Positions 15,187 through 24,897 of a stretch of 64,000 nt of DNA are shown here, piece by piece. The stretch is from the NCBI RefSeq assembly GCF_002355855.1, contig NZ_AP017655.1, forward strand, positions 2,917,001-2,981,000, read 5' to 3'. The DNA comes from Sphingobium cloacae (GTDB lineage Bacteria > Pseudomonadota > Alphaproteobacteria > Sphingomonadales > Sphingomonadaceae). The position numbers and the translations under genes were made by a program. Within the stretch, counting starts at the first letter, position 1, and each line of letters opens with the position of its first letter. The notes beneath the pieces are model-generated. The model was not told where the DNA came from, ran no database searches, and worked only from the letters and a program-made list of their open reading frames with translations.

Positions 15187-17378
15187 TCGGCAATGGTAAG
15201 CGCCGGCCGGGGCGCCGTCACTCCCTGTTCCGGGATGGTGGGCATCGGGGCGTAAGGGAAATCGAACCGGGCGATCGTTCCTGGCCGTCCCGGCCCGATC
15301 ACGAACCCGCCGCACAGCGCCTGCGCGCGCGCGGCCAGGTTGCGCAATCCGTTGCCCTGGCGCTCTCCCCGCCGCTCGGGAAGGCCGACGCCGTCGTCGG
15401 CGATCGTCCCTTCCACGACGCCATCGCGGCAGGAGATCCGGATCGTGACCGAACGGGCGTCGGCATGCCGCAATATATTGCTGGTCAGCTCCCGCACCAT
15501 CGAGGAAAGCGCCCGGCACGCGCGATAGTCGAGCACGGCTTCCGCTTCCCGCGGGTCGGGCAACGGCCAGTCGAGCGCGATGTCCAGTATCTCCAGCCGC
15601 CGGGCCACCTCGTGCCGCAATTCGGCCATGAGCGAGCCGAAGTCCCGCTGTTCCCCGCCCAGCCCCGATACGATGAGGCGAATATCGTCGAGCGCGGCGT
15701 GGAGGGCCGGACGCGTCCCCTCATCGGCGCCGTGGAGCGCGGAGAGCAGCCGGGCGCCGACATCGTCATGGAGATCGCGCGCGATCCTCAACCGTTCATG
15801 GATCACCGCCTGATCGTAAAGCTGCCGTCGCGCGTCGATCGTCTGTAGCAAGGCGATGATATCCTGGGCCAGCTTGCGCTCTTTCTCCCCGAACAGCCGG
15901 CCGCCGCCGTGCATGAACCGGAGGCGGAGCGCGCTGGCCCCGGCGACGGCGGGCAGCCGCAGCTCGGCGCCGTCCTCGCGGATTTCCGGAGCGTGGACGT
16001 CCTCCCCGGTCCGCATGATCGACAGCGGGTCGAACGCATGGCGCAGCAACGCCTCCCAATGTTCGGTGCGATGGTCCAGAGCGAACGCCACCTCCGAAAC
16101 CATGCCGAACAGCCGGGGGCGATCCTGTCCGCGACCGGCAAATCTTTGCCACAGCATGTCCCGGACCGGCAGATAACCGAGCGTCGTGACCAGAAGCGCG
16201 AGGCCCAGCGACGGCGCGGGCGCCATCTGGATGCCGATCATCAGAATCGCGTCGATGACGACCAGCATCACGCTGGTTCCGGCAAACAGCAGGATGCGGA
16301 GCGCCCAGCGATCGAGGTCGAACAATCGGTAGCGCGCGACCGCCACCGCCGCTCCGCCATAGATGGCGAGGAAGGCGATCACGGCATAGCCCTGCGCTAC
16401 CGAAGATGTCGCGCCGAACATCGGCGGCAGGATGATGAGGGCCACGAACAGCGCGCACCCCGACAAAACCGAGACGCCGAACCAACGGACGATGACCCGC
16501 GCGGCCGGATCCCCGGCGGACGCGCGCCACTGCCAGGCAATGCCCAGCGCCAGCGCCGCCAGCGCGACGAGCACGGGCGCCTGATGCGCGATCGCGGGTG
16601 TCGGGGCCAGACGCATCGACCGGATCAGGAACGCGCCCGCGCACAGCATGAACACGGCCAGGATCGTCCTGTCGCGGACGAGGCGGCGCGGATAGGTGAG
16701 GAACAGGCTGATGAGTGCGGCGCCCAGCACCCACGATCCCGCCAGGCTGATGTGCAGCAGCAGCCGAAACAGGCCGCCGGGCAACGCGATTTCGCGGCTG
16801 CTGTAGATCGCGACGGGCAACAGCGCGACGAACATTCCCGCGCCCGCCAGACCGAACAGCCGGGCGCTTCGATCCCGCGGCCGCAGGGCATGGATCCACC
16901 CCCCGATCAGCAGCCCGGCGACGCCGACGCCGATCTGCACCCAGAAAAAGGCGGGCAACAGGGCGAGCCGATGATGAAGATGCAGCGGCCCGGCGGGCGC
17001 CGCGACCACGACGGTGCCCTGTCCGGTGTCCAGTTCTAAGCCATAGCCGTCCCGCAGCGCCTTCGCCAGGCGGGTCTGGCGGGCAAAGAAGTCGTCCAGC
17101 ACCCGATAGCTGTCGATGAGGTCCGGGTCTTCGATCAGGTCCATCGGCAGGATCGCCATGCGCCGGCCATCGGGCGCGGCCAGCGCCGTCACCCGTCCCT
17201 CGACGATGCCGCCCGATGTCGCTTGCGTGGCGAGGCGGACGGACACATGCCCTCCCCCCGCCAAAAGGCGCCCGGCCCTGGGCTGGGCGAGCGTCATCGC
17301 GCAGACGACAAGCACGATCGCGATAGCGCCCGTCACCAACAGCGTCAGGAACAGGCGCGGGGAAAGGGCGGCGCTCAT
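15183..17378 (-). CDS. NarL-type membrane sensor histidine kinase
   Basis: A 731-residue kinase. Residues 7-28 form a membrane helix, residues about 30-135 a periplasmic region. Seven or eight further helices (about 140-400) resemble an integral-membrane sensor module. The HisKA_3 dimerisation motif is RIARDLHDDVGARLLSALHG with the phospho-acceptor His near residue 536. The HATPase_c domain shows ELTSNILRHA (N box) and DDGVGLPERRGERQGNGLRNL (G boxes). It overlaps the response regulator by four bases. The signal is unknown. The membrane-embedded sensor region suggests detection of a membrane-associated or hydrophobic cue. Confidence 0.92.
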   Translation of the reverse strand: MSAALSPRLFLTLLVTGAIAIVLVVCAMTLAQPRAGRLLAGGGHVSVRLATQATSGGIVEGRVTALAAPDGRRMAILPMDLIEDPDLIDSYRVLDDFFARQTRLAKALRDGYGLELDTGQGTVVVAAPAGPLHLHHRLALLPAFFWVQIGVGVAGLLIGGWIHALRPRDRSARLFGLAGAGMFVALLPVAIYSSREIALPGGLFRLLLHISLAGSWVLGAALISLFLTYPRRLVRDRTILAVFMLCAGAFLIRSMRLAPTPAIAHQAPVLVALAALALGIAWQWRASAGDPAARVIVRWFGVSVLSGCALFVALIILPPMFGATSSVAQGYAVIAFLAIYGGAAVAVARYRLFDLDRWALRILLFAGTSVMLVVIDAILMIGIQMAPAPSLGLALLVTTLGYLPVRDMLWQRFAGRGQDRPRLFGMVSEVAFALDHRTEHWEALLRHAFDPLSIMRTGEDVHAPEIREDGAELRLPAVAGASALRLRFMHGGGRLFGEKERKLAQDIIALLQTIDARRQLYDQAVIHERLRIARDLHDDVGARLLSALHGADEGTRPALHAALDDIRLIVSGLGGEQRDFGSLMAELRHEVARRLEILDIALDWPLPDPREAEAVLDYRACRALSSMVRELTSNILRHADARSVTIRISCRDGVVEGTIADDGVGLPERRGERQGNGLRNLAARAQALCGGFVIGPGRPGTIARFDFPYAPMPTIPEQGVTAPRPALTIAE

Positions 17379-17681
17379 GACGGACGGCCGAACCCGACGA
17401 ATCCGCCAGCATCGAAGGCCGACGTGGAAAGCTCAGGTAAGCTTGGGGCAACGGCTTTGTCTTTGGCCAATACCCTACCCCTTTTCCGATTATGGAATTT
17501 CCTGGCATGCCATAAATCGGTGCCAAGAACCTTGCCTCTACCCCGCCTCGACCAAGCCTGCGTGCTTCCACTCTGTCAATAGTTCGGAACGCGTTAGGAG
17601 ACGAGATGGCCACGACACCGACCATGGCATTGACGGGCTCGGGGATGATATGATCGACCGGCCGATCCAGTTTATCTTACG

Positions 17682-17810
17682 GCATCTGTGGTTGATGTCG
17701 ATGCTGCGCCCGAACAACAGGTCCTCGACATTCCGAAGGCTCGGCGGAAAGCGGATGTACATCATCACAACAAGCCGGATGATCTCGGACGATGTCTTGA
17801 AATAACGGAA
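17682..17810 (-). pseudogene. Remnant of an IS6-family transposase N-terminus
   Basis: The minus-strand translation from about 17810 to 17682 reads FRYFKTSSEIIRL followed by MMYIRFPPSLRNVEDLLF and SIDINH. This matches the N-terminal region of IS6-type transposases and the better preserved copy at 35.6-35.86 kb. Downstream the similarity is lost and no DDE residues remain. The rest of the 17379-17925 gap shows no gene; it lies between the histidine kinase and the end of the eight-gene operon. Confidence 0.75.
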
Positions 17811-17925
17811 GGGCTGGTTGATCGACGGGGCATCCACTGGTCCTGCCCTGCGTCTGCGTTCAGACAACCTTCTTCTGACGATGCCCTCCGCCGATAGCGT
17901 CAGGTGCCGCCGATTATTACTACGG

Positions 17926-18327
17926 TTAATGATGATGGTGCGGAGGATTTTCGTCCGCGGGGGCAGGCGCGGCAGGCATGTCCGCCAGCAAGCGTCGCAT
18001 CAGGTGGATTTCTTCTTCCTGCTTGGTCGCAATCTCGTTGCACAATATCTTGAGCTTCGCGTTGGAGCCATATCGTAGCAGCGCAGCACACATGTCGATG
18101 GCTCCCTGATGATGCGGGATCATCATCACGAGGAAGTCGCGATCGACCATGCCGCTGGGCGGCACATGCATGTCCGCCATCATCTTTTTCATCGCGGCGT
18201 CATTTTCCACCAGGAAAGCGGATGCATCCGACGATGCATGAACCTGCGCGCCGGACATGCCGCCACAAGCCGCACCGCCGATAAGCAGCAGCCCGGCCAA
18301 CGATACCCTCAAGCTGGTCTTTCCCAC
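17926..18327 (-). CDS. DUF305 protein, exported, His/Met-rich
   Basis: A 133-residue DUF305 protein. An N-terminal hydrophobic signal (LRVSLAGLLLIGGAACGG) suggests export, possibly as a lipoprotein although the lipobox is imperfect. The core motif MIPHHQGAIDMCAALL is typical of the ferritin-like DUF305 fold and of metal (often copper) binding. The tail ends in HHHH. The GTG at 18327 is preferred because AAGGAG lies just upstream; an ATG further upstream lacks a site. It is the last gene of the eight-gene operon, 10 bp after the DUF885 peptidase. It may handle metal for the peptidases, but this is inference. Confidence 0.85.
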   Translation of the reverse strand: MGKTSLRVSLAGLLLIGGAACGGMSGAQVHASSDASAFLVENDAAMKKMMADMHVPPSGMVDRDFLVMMIPHHQGAIDMCAALLRYGSNAKLKILCNEIATKQEEEIHLMRRLLADMPAAPAPADENPPHHHH

Positions 18328-18337
18328 GTCGATCTCC

Positions 18338-19693
18338 TTATGATGATGGGACGGCGAAACCCGCCGCCAATACATAGGGCGGAGGCGCGCGCGGCTGCTC
18401 GACCAGCGCGCGCAGCGGCTCCCACGGACTCCCGCCGCAGTTGCGCGTAAGCCCGCTCCTCACCCGGTCGCGCGCGAGGGTGTAGCCCGTGACATAGGCG
18501 CCATAGCGATCCGTGAAGTCGAGAAGCGCGGCCGGGCTTGCCACCAGCGCTTCGTCGGCCAGCGCGGCAGCGGCGGCGGCGCGGCTGAGCGTGCCGTCGC
18601 GATAGCGCGCCAGGATCGGCAGGCTCATCCCCGATGCCGTGCGTTCAAGCGCCTCGATCCGGGCATAGAGCGGGGCGTCGGCCGGATCGAGGCCCGCGAG
18701 CGGAAAGAGCGTGTCGCGCAGGAATGCGATCCGCTCGCCGGACGGAAACACCAGTTCAACTCCAAAATCGGCGGCCCCTTCCCGGATCACGCTTTCGGGA
18801 GAACGCAGCAGCGTCAGCCGGTCCTCCACCGGCAAGCCGCCCGGTCCAGCAGCCGCATCGGCAAGGACGAACTGGGCATGATGGCCGGGATAGGCTTCGT
18901 GACAGGCCAGATCCATTGCCTGCCCCGGCAAGGCAAGCGCCTGCCGGTTGATCCGCAAGACGCTGCGCAGATTTCCTTCATAGCGGTGCCATGCCGCCGG
19001 CACTGCCGCGGTCCAGACGAGATCGAGCCTTTCCTCGGCTGGCAGTTTCCACTGGGCCAGCGTTCGGGCGCGGCATTCAGCAAGCGCCTGGGTGAACAGC
19101 GCCTCGCGGCTGTCGAGCGGGACGATAAAGCGCGACCGGAACTTTTCGAGCCGCGCGACCAACGGCCCCTCGCCGGGCAACAGCGCATCAAGTTGAGTGC
19201 GCGCCTCCTTCCAATGCGCGGCCTCGGCATCGGTCGGTTCGGCGAGACCATAGATATGGGCGGCCTCCCGGTAGAAGTCGTCGGACGGGCTATTGCCGAT
19301 GATCGTCATCACGCCTGTCAGCCGGCGGACAAGGATACGCAAATGCACGCGGCGCTCTTCATCGGCGCCTTTGCCGGGAGTTGCGAGAGAGGCGGCAAGG
19401 CGCGTCACGGCCCGGTCGAGCCCATCCGGATCGTGGGGAATGGCGGGGTCGGGCTGGTCAGGCAATGCAGGGCCGAACCAGCCATCCACCTCACCGTCAT
19501 GAAGGCGGTCGAGCGCAAGGGCCAGCCGGACATATTGTTCCGCTTGAGCCTGGGTATCGGCTGCCGTCGCTACGCCATTGCCGCGCACCGTCACGAATCC
19601 GACCAAAGCCAGTAGCGCGATCAGGGGCAACACGAACCGGAACCGTGCCCGCTGGCGCTCAACGTTCGGGAGCAAGGCTGCGGCCGAGGCCAT
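18338..19693 (-). CDS. DUF885-type metallopeptidase
   Basis: A 451-residue protein with one N-terminal membrane or signal helix (about residues 18-36) and a long soluble domain. The zinc motif HEAYPGHH lies near residue 264 and a second conserved Glu context (ESVIREGAADF) about 40 residues later. Both are hallmarks of DUF885 proteins, related to M32-like metallopeptidases. The catalytic residues look intact. It follows permease 3 by five bases and precedes the DUF305 gene by ten, so it is part of the same transcript. A periplasmic peptidase role is likely; the substrate is unknown. Confidence 0.82.
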   Translation of the reverse strand: MASAAALLPNVERQRARFRFVLPLIALLALVGFVTVRGNGVATAADTQAQAEQYVRLALALDRLHDGEVDGWFGPALPDQPDPAIPHDPDGLDRAVTRLAASLATPGKGADEERRVHLRILVRRLTGVMTIIGNSPSDDFYREAAHIYGLAEPTDAEAAHWKEARTQLDALLPGEGPLVARLEKFRSRFIVPLDSREALFTQALAECRARTLAQWKLPAEERLDLVWTAAVPAAWHRYEGNLRSVLRINRQALALPGQAMDLACHEAYPGHHAQFVLADAAAGPGGLPVEDRLTLLRSPESVIREGAADFGVELVFPSGERIAFLRDTLFPLAGLDPADAPLYARIEALERTASGMSLPILARYRDGTLSRAAAAAALADEALVASPAALLDFTDRYGAYVTGYTLARDRVRSGLTRNCGGSPWEPLRALVEQPRAPPPYVLAAGFAVPSS

Positions 19694-19698
19694 CGCGG

Positions 19699-21036
19699 CT
19701 ATTCGCTCCTCAACGCGTCGATCGGATCGAACAGCGAGGCGCGCCGGGCTGGATAGATGCCGAATACCAGTCCGACCAGCAGTGAAATGCCGATCGCCAG
19801 CATGATCGCGCCGAAGGACACCTCCACCGGCCAGCCGAGCGACCAGCCGATCAGGCGCGACGACAAGAGTCCCAGCGCCAGCCCGATCAGGCCTCCGATC
19901 AGGCTGAGCATGACCGCCTCGACCAGGAACTGCATCGCGACATCTGCGGAACGCGCACCGGTGGCGACGCGCAGCCCGATCTCGCGCGTGCGTTCGGTCA
20001 CCGACACCAGCATGATGTTCATGATGCCGATGCCGCCGACGATCAGGGAAACGCCCGCGATGCTGGCCAGCAGCGCGGTCATGGTGTCGCTGGCGCGGTC
20101 GAGTGTCGACGCCATCTCCTCCAGCGTAACCTCGTCAAGCTTGGGCAGATTGGCGAGGGCAAAGGCGGCTGCAGGGGTATAAAGGCCCTTGGTCAGCGCC
20201 TGGGCCGCCTGGGTTTCCACGGTGAAATCGTCGGGCCGCGCCGATCCGCCGCCCTGCGCGCCAAGATAGCTCTGATTGCTGCTGCCCGGCGAAAGGCCGT
20301 GGCGGCGGCGCAGCAGCGCCTTGATGTCATCGCCCATGCGTGAGGCTTCGCCCGCCTTTTCGGCCGCGATCACGATGGCTTCGATGTGGCTGCCGCCCAG
20401 GCGCGATTGCAGCGCGCGCCATGGCACGAACAGTTCCTCGCCCTGATCCTCCGATTCGCCGGGGATCACGCCGACGATGTGGAAAGTCGCGCCGCGCGCC
20501 TCCACCTGCTTGCCGACCGCCGCGGCGCCGGTGCCGAACAGGCGGTCGGCGAGGACGCGGCCGATCACCGCTTCCTCGCCGCCATCGCCGAACATCCTGC
20601 CGTTCGAGAATGTCCAGGAATAGGCCTTGGCGAAATCGGGCCCGACGCCTTGCACCCGCGCGAAGGATCGCGCCTCGCCGCTGCTGATCGTGGTGCGGGC
20701 CGAGACGCGCGGGCTGATCGCCCTTATGCCGGCGACCTCGCCCGCGATCGCCTCCGCATCCGCGGGCATCAGCGTTCTGGCGGCGCCCAGACCGGCCGCG
20801 ATGCCGACACTCTCGCCGCCGCGCGTATAATTGCCCGCCTTGACGAAGATCAGCTTGGTGCCGGCGGAGCCGACCTCATCCTCGACCGACGCGCGCGCGC
20901 CGGTGCCGAGCGCGATCATCGTCAGCACCGCCGCGATGCCGATGATGATGCCCAGCATCGTCAGCAGGCTGCGCATCCGGTTGCGGTTGAGCGACTGGAT
21001 CGCAAGGTGGATGTTCACGGGCAACAGCGCAAGCAT
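19699..21036 (-). CDS. MacB/FtsX-type ABC permease (third of three)
   Basis: A 445-residue permease of the type VII (mechanotransmission) ABC group. The N-terminal helix segment (NRMRSLLTMLGIIIGIAAVLTMIALG) is followed by a periplasmic MacB_PCD domain (about residues 45-290). Three C-terminal helices form the FtsX domain (VSLIVGGIGIMNIMLVSVTERTREIGLRVATGA). It ends in PARRASLFDPIDALRSE, typical of the family. ATG at 21036 is chosen for GGGGAGG upstream. It is shorter than the other two permeases here and closest to textbook MacB permeases. No adaptor protein (MacA) gene is present nearby. Confidence 0.92.
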   Translation of the reverse strand: MLALLPVNIHLAIQSLNRNRMRSLLTMLGIIIGIAAVLTMIALGTGARASVEDEVGSAGTKLIFVKAGNYTRGGESVGIAAGLGAARTLMPADAEAIAGEVAGIRAISPRVSARTTISSGEARSFARVQGVGPDFAKAYSWTFSNGRMFGDGGEEAVIGRVLADRLFGTGAAAVGKQVEARGATFHIVGVIPGESEDQGEELFVPWRALQSRLGGSHIEAIVIAAEKAGEASRMGDDIKALLRRRHGLSPGSSNQSYLGAQGGGSARPDDFTVETQAAQALTKGLYTPAAAFALANLPKLDEVTLEEMASTLDRASDTMTALLASIAGVSLIVGGIGIMNIMLVSVTERTREIGLRVATGARSADVAMQFLVEAVMLSLIGGLIGLALGLLSSRLIGWSLGWPVEVSFGAIMLAIGISLLVGLVFGIYPARRASLFDPIDALRSE

Positions 21037-21076
21037 CAGGGCCTCCCCATAACCGCCGGCAGAGAAATTCGCCGGC

Positions 21077-22546
21077 TCATTCCGAACGCACCGCGACCAC
21101 GGGATCGAGGATCGACGCGCGGCGGGCCGGACCATATCCAAAGACGACTCCCGTGCCGGCCGCCATCGCCAGCGCGAGCAGCAGCATTGCCGGCGAAAGG
21201 GCGGTCGCCCAGTGCAGGCCATAATGGGCGACCGCCAGGCCGATCCCGCCGAGCAGCAGCCCGCCCGCGCCGCCGATCGCGGCCAGGAGCACCGCCTCGA
21301 CAAGGAATTGCGTCATGACGTCGCGTTCGCGCGCGCCGACCGCCATGCGCAGGCCGATCTCGCGCGTCCGCGCCGTGACGGAAACGAGCATGATGTTCAT
21401 CACCCCGATCCCGCCCACCAGCAGGGAAACGGCGGCAGCGGCCGCCAGCAGAAGCGTGAAGGTACGGTTCGCCTGTCGCAAGCTCTTCGCCATTTCCTCC
21501 CAGGACGCCTGCTCGAACTCGACGACATTGGAATGGACGGCGCGCATCAGCCTGGGATCGCTGCCCATTCCGGGCATCGCCGAGACGCTCTGCGTCTCGA
21601 TCCGGAAATCGTCGAGGGTATCGGCCGGAAGCGTGTGAAGCGCCCGCAACTCCTTGCGCATCGAGGCCGCGACAGCGGTGGTCACACCGACCGACGCAGT
21701 CTGCACCATGATGCTGTCATAATCCGTGCGGTCCAACAGCGCCTTCGCGAGCAGCAAGGGGACATGGACCAGCGGCACGGCCACCGACGGCTCATCGGCA
21801 TGTTTCACCGCAATGATCCCGATAAGTTTCACGGCACGTCCCTTGAGCGAAAGGCTGCGGCCCAGCGGCTTCGCTTCGTCCGGCCATAAGCGGCGGACGA
21901 CATCGGCCGTGGCGACCATCACAGGCGCGCCGGCACGATATTCGTCCTCGCCAGGAAAGCGTCCCATGACGAGCGTCCAGCCGCGCATTTCAGGCAGGGC
22001 AGCCTCGATCCCTTCGATCCGCAGCGTGCGCATCGCGATGCCGGACGCCGGATCGACCGGGATGTTGCCCCGCATCGACGCGGCAACGGCGCGCACGCCC
22101 CTGATCGAGCGGCGCAGCAGCGCGACATGCGCGTCGTCAAGCGGCGCGGGCGGCGTGCGGTGCGTCTTTGCCGACGTCGTCTCGATCGCCCGCCGCCGGG
22201 CATCGGCCACCGCAGCGTCCGTGGCCGGAGCGATCGCGCCCTTCTCCGCCGGCGGGTCGGATGCCAGCGGGTTGGGAGAGACCGACCCTTCGCTGGGTTC
22301 GCCGCCGCCGCTGTCCTGCTGCCCCGTCATTTCCATCGCCGCAGGGCGGAAATTGCCGGAACGCAGGATGATGCGGGTCGGGCCGGCGCTTTCTATCTGG
22401 TCCTCGATACGCAATTGCGCGCCCCGCCCCAGCCCCGAAACGACGACGACCATGGCAACGCCGACGCTCATCCCCAGAAGCGTGAGCAGCGCCTGCATCC
22501 GGTTCTGGCGCAGCGATGCGATGGCGATCCGCAGATTTGTTTTCAT
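21077..22546 (-). CDS. MacB/FtsX-type ABC permease (second of three)
   Basis: A 489-residue permease with the same order as its neighbours: N-terminal helix (RQNRMQALLTLLGMSVGVAMVVVVSGLG), periplasmic domain, and three C-terminal helices around SLLVGGIGVMNIMLVSVTARTREIGLRMAVGARE. It ends PARRASILDPVVAVRSE. The periplasmic domain carries an extra Ser/Pro/Ala-rich insertion (about residues 70-125) absent from the third permease, so the three are divergent rather than recent copies. It lies 24 bp after permease one and 40 bp before permease three. Confidence 0.92.
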   Translation of the reverse strand: MKTNLRIAIASLRQNRMQALLTLLGMSVGVAMVVVVSGLGRGAQLRIEDQIESAGPTRIILRSGNFRPAAMEMTGQQDSGGGEPSEGSVSPNPLASDPPAEKGAIAPATDAAVADARRRAIETTSAKTHRTPPAPLDDAHVALLRRSIRGVRAVAASMRGNIPVDPASGIAMRTLRIEGIEAALPEMRGWTLVMGRFPGEDEYRAGAPVMVATADVVRRLWPDEAKPLGRSLSLKGRAVKLIGIIAVKHADEPSVAVPLVHVPLLLAKALLDRTDYDSIMVQTASVGVTTAVAASMRKELRALHTLPADTLDDFRIETQSVSAMPGMGSDPRLMRAVHSNVVEFEQASWEEMAKSLRQANRTFTLLLAAAAAVSLLVGGIGVMNIMLVSVTARTREIGLRMAVGARERDVMTQFLVEAVLLAAIGGAGGLLLGGIGLAVAHYGLHWATALSPAMLLLALAMAAGTGVVFGYGPARRASILDPVVAVRSE

Positions 22547-22570
22547 GGCCGCCGGACCTCCTGCATCGGC

Positions 22571-24124
22571 CTATTCATGACGCAGCGCGTCGATCGGGAG
22601 CAAAGCCGCCGCGCGCCGCGCCGGATAGACGCCAAAGACGACGCCGAGCAGCGCCGCCGCCCCCACCGCCGTCAGCGCGATCATGGGGGAAACCACCGCC
22701 GACCAGCGGAAGAACTGTTGCAGCACCTGCGCGGCCCCAAGGCCCGCCGCAATGCCAAGCACGCCGCCGATGAGCGTGAGGAGCATCGCTTCCAGCATGA
22801 ATTGCAGCCCGATGTCGCTTTGCCGCGCGCCCAACGCGATCCTCAGTCCCACCTCACGCGTCCGCTGCGTGACCGACAGCAGCAGCAGATTCATCACGCC
22901 GACGCCGCCGACCAGAAGCGATACGGCGGCGACGCTGCCCAGCAGGATCAGCATCGTGCGGTTGGCGCGCGTCAGCGAACTGGAAAGCTGTTCGATCGTC
23001 AGTTGATCGACGCTGCGCATATTGCTCTTCACCACATGCGCGATTTCGGGCGGGAGCCCTTTGCCCAGAAGTTGCTGCGCCTGCGTGCGGACTTCGAAAT
23101 CGTCGGGATGATTCTCGGCAATACCGTGCCGCTTGCGCAGCAGCTTCGCCACTTCGCCCGAAATGCGCGTCGTATCCCCCACCGACCTGGTCGTCACGAG
23201 CACGGTGTTGAGCTTTGCGACATTCAACAGTCTGGCGACGGTCGTGACGGGAACATAGACGGCGTCGAACTGGTCGTCGCCCGCCGCCGGCGCGGCGGCC
23301 CAGGACTGGCCGTCGACCATGCCGACGATCCTGAAGGGCTGGTTCCACAGAAACGCGGTGCGGCCGACCGGGTCGTTTCCCGGCCCGAACAGCCGATCCG
23401 CGGCTATGCGTCCCAGCACCATCACCTGCGCCGCGCTTTCGACATCGCCGTCGCTGAGGAACCGGCCCCGGCGGATCGCCCAGCCGGCGCGGACGCGCGG
23501 CAAATCCGCCTCTGTGCCGTGCAGCCTTGTATACCATTGTTTTCCGCCGGGTTCGTCGGCAAAGACGCGCACGTTTTCGTGAACCCCCGACACGACATGT
23601 TCGATGCCTGCAATCTCCCGTTCGATTGCGCGGGCGTCGTCGCGCGTCAGCGTCGCCGCTGCGCCCAGCCCGGCTTCCGCGTCGCCCAGCCGCTCGGCCG
23701 CGGTCGGATGATCGTGGACGGCCATGGGATCGCTTTCATCATGGGCGAGGAGGATCGGCGCCTGTGACGATCTCCATCCGAACCAGTCGGTGGGCACCAG
23801 CGACGCCTGTATCACGCGTCGCGGGCGGGCCGGATTTCGGGGAGGCGTTTCGGGATCGGCCGCACCATGGGCTGGCCCGCCGTCCATGCGCTGCTCGCGC
23901 TTGACCTGATAATTGCCCGACGTCACCAGGATCATGTTCGCGCCGGCCGCGCGCAGTTGTTCGTCGAGGGCATTTTGCGCGCCGCGCCCCAGAGCGAGGC
24001 TCGCCACCAGTGCGCCCACGCCGATCATGACGCCGAGTATCGCCAGCGCCGCCTGCCCCCGGTTGCGCGACAGGGCGGCCCAGGCGACATGCAGGTTGTG
24101 CCGCAGGGAAATGTCGAGGCTCAT
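22571..24124 (-). CDS. MacB/FtsX-type ABC permease (first of three)
   Basis: A 517-residue permease. The N-terminal helix region is NRGQAALAILGVMIGVGALVASLALG. The periplasmic domain is long and has a polar insertion (about residues 75-145). The C-terminal FtsX helices surround SLLVGGVGVMNLLLLSVTQRTREVGLRIALGARQ. It ends PARRAAALLPIDALRHE. ATG at 24124 lies six bases after the ATPase stop; a TTG two codons earlier is possible. It is directly coupled to the single ATPase gene of the operon, so it is the best candidate for the ATPase partner, possibly as a heterodimer with another permease. Confidence 0.92.
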   Translation of the reverse strand: MSLDISLRHNLHVAWAALSRNRGQAALAILGVMIGVGALVASLALGRGAQNALDEQLRAAGANMILVTSGNYQVKREQRMDGGPAHGAADPETPPRNPARPRRVIQASLVPTDWFGWRSSQAPILLAHDESDPMAVHDHPTAAERLGDAEAGLGAAATLTRDDARAIEREIAGIEHVVSGVHENVRVFADEPGGKQWYTRLHGTEADLPRVRAGWAIRRGRFLSDGDVESAAQVMVLGRIAADRLFGPGNDPVGRTAFLWNQPFRIVGMVDGQSWAAAPAAGDDQFDAVYVPVTTVARLLNVAKLNTVLVTTRSVGDTTRISGEVAKLLRKRHGIAENHPDDFEVRTQAQQLLGKGLPPEIAHVVKSNMRSVDQLTIEQLSSSLTRANRTMLILLGSVAAVSLLVGGVGVMNLLLLSVTQRTREVGLRIALGARQSDIGLQFMLEAMLLTLIGGVLGIAAGLGAAQVLQQFFRWSAVVSPMIALTAVGAAALLGVVFGVYPARRAAALLPIDALRHE

Positions 24125-24130
24125 CGGCAA

Positions 24131-24883
24131 TCAGTTCGCATTCGCCGTCACCGGCACGGGATGCGCAATGGCGGCCTGATTGGCTTCGTCGCTGACGATG
24201 TCGCCGTCGCGGATCGCGATGATGCGCGTTCCATGCGCCGCGATATCGGGTTCGTGGGTGATGAGCACGATGGTTATCCCGCGCGTTTCCCGCAGGTCCT
24301 GAAGGATACGCATCACCTCGACGCTCGTTCTGGTGTCCAGGTTGCCGGTCGGCTCGTCGGCAAGGATCAGCGCAGGCTCGTTGACCAGCGCGCGCGCGAT
24401 GGCGACCCGTTGCTGCTGACCGCCCGAAAGCTGGTTCGGATGATGGTCATGGCGATCGGCCAGCCCCATCGCCACCAGCGCCTTCATCGCGCGCTCCCGC
24501 CGTTCGGCCGCTGGCATCGTCGGACGCGTATAGAGCAGCGGCACCTCCACATTTTCAAGCGCGGTGGTGCGGGGCAAGAGATTGAACCCCTGAAAAACGA
24601 AACCGATCTCCTTGTTGCGGATGTCCGCAAGTTCGTCGCGCGACAGGCTGGAGACATTTTTGCCGTTAAGCAGATATTCGCCCTCGCCGGGCCGGTCGAG
24701 GCAGCCCAATATATGCATCATCGTCGACTTGCCCGATCCCGATGGCCCGGTGATCGCCACAAATTCTCCCTGGGCGATGTCGAGCGAGACGCCGCGCAGC
24801 GCCTCGACCCGATTTTCCCCAAGCTGATAGCTTTTCTTGATTCCGCGAAGCGAAATGACTGACATGCGGGCGTTTTCCGTCAC
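24131..24883 (-). CDS. MacB/LolD-type ABC transporter ATPase
   Basis: A 250-residue ATP-binding subunit. Walker A is GPSGSGKST (about residues 46-54), followed by the Q-loop [12 protein letters not shown]. The signature is [15 protein letters not shown], Walker B is [12 protein letters not shown] and the switch His is in LITHEPD. Sequence style places it with MacB/LolD ATPases that drive FtsX-type permeases. The GTG at 24883 is favoured because GAGGAG lies upstream, overlapping the end of the peptidase gene; ATG at 24865 is the alternative. It is the only ATPase for three permeases in the operon. Confidence 0.92.
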   Translation of the reverse strand: MTENARMSVISLRGIKKSYQLGENRVEALRGVSLDIAQGEFVAITGPSGSGKSTMMHILGCLDRPGEGEYLLNGKNVSSLSRDELADIRNKEIGFVFQGFNLLPRTTALENVEVPLLYTRPTMPAAERRERAMKALVAMGLADRHDHHPNQLSGGQQQRVAIARALVNEPALILADEPTGNLDTRTSVEVMRILQDLRETRGITIVLITHEPDIAAHGTRIIAIRDGDIVSDEANQAAIAHPVPVTANAN

Positions 24884-24897
24884 GATGTCCGGCTCCT

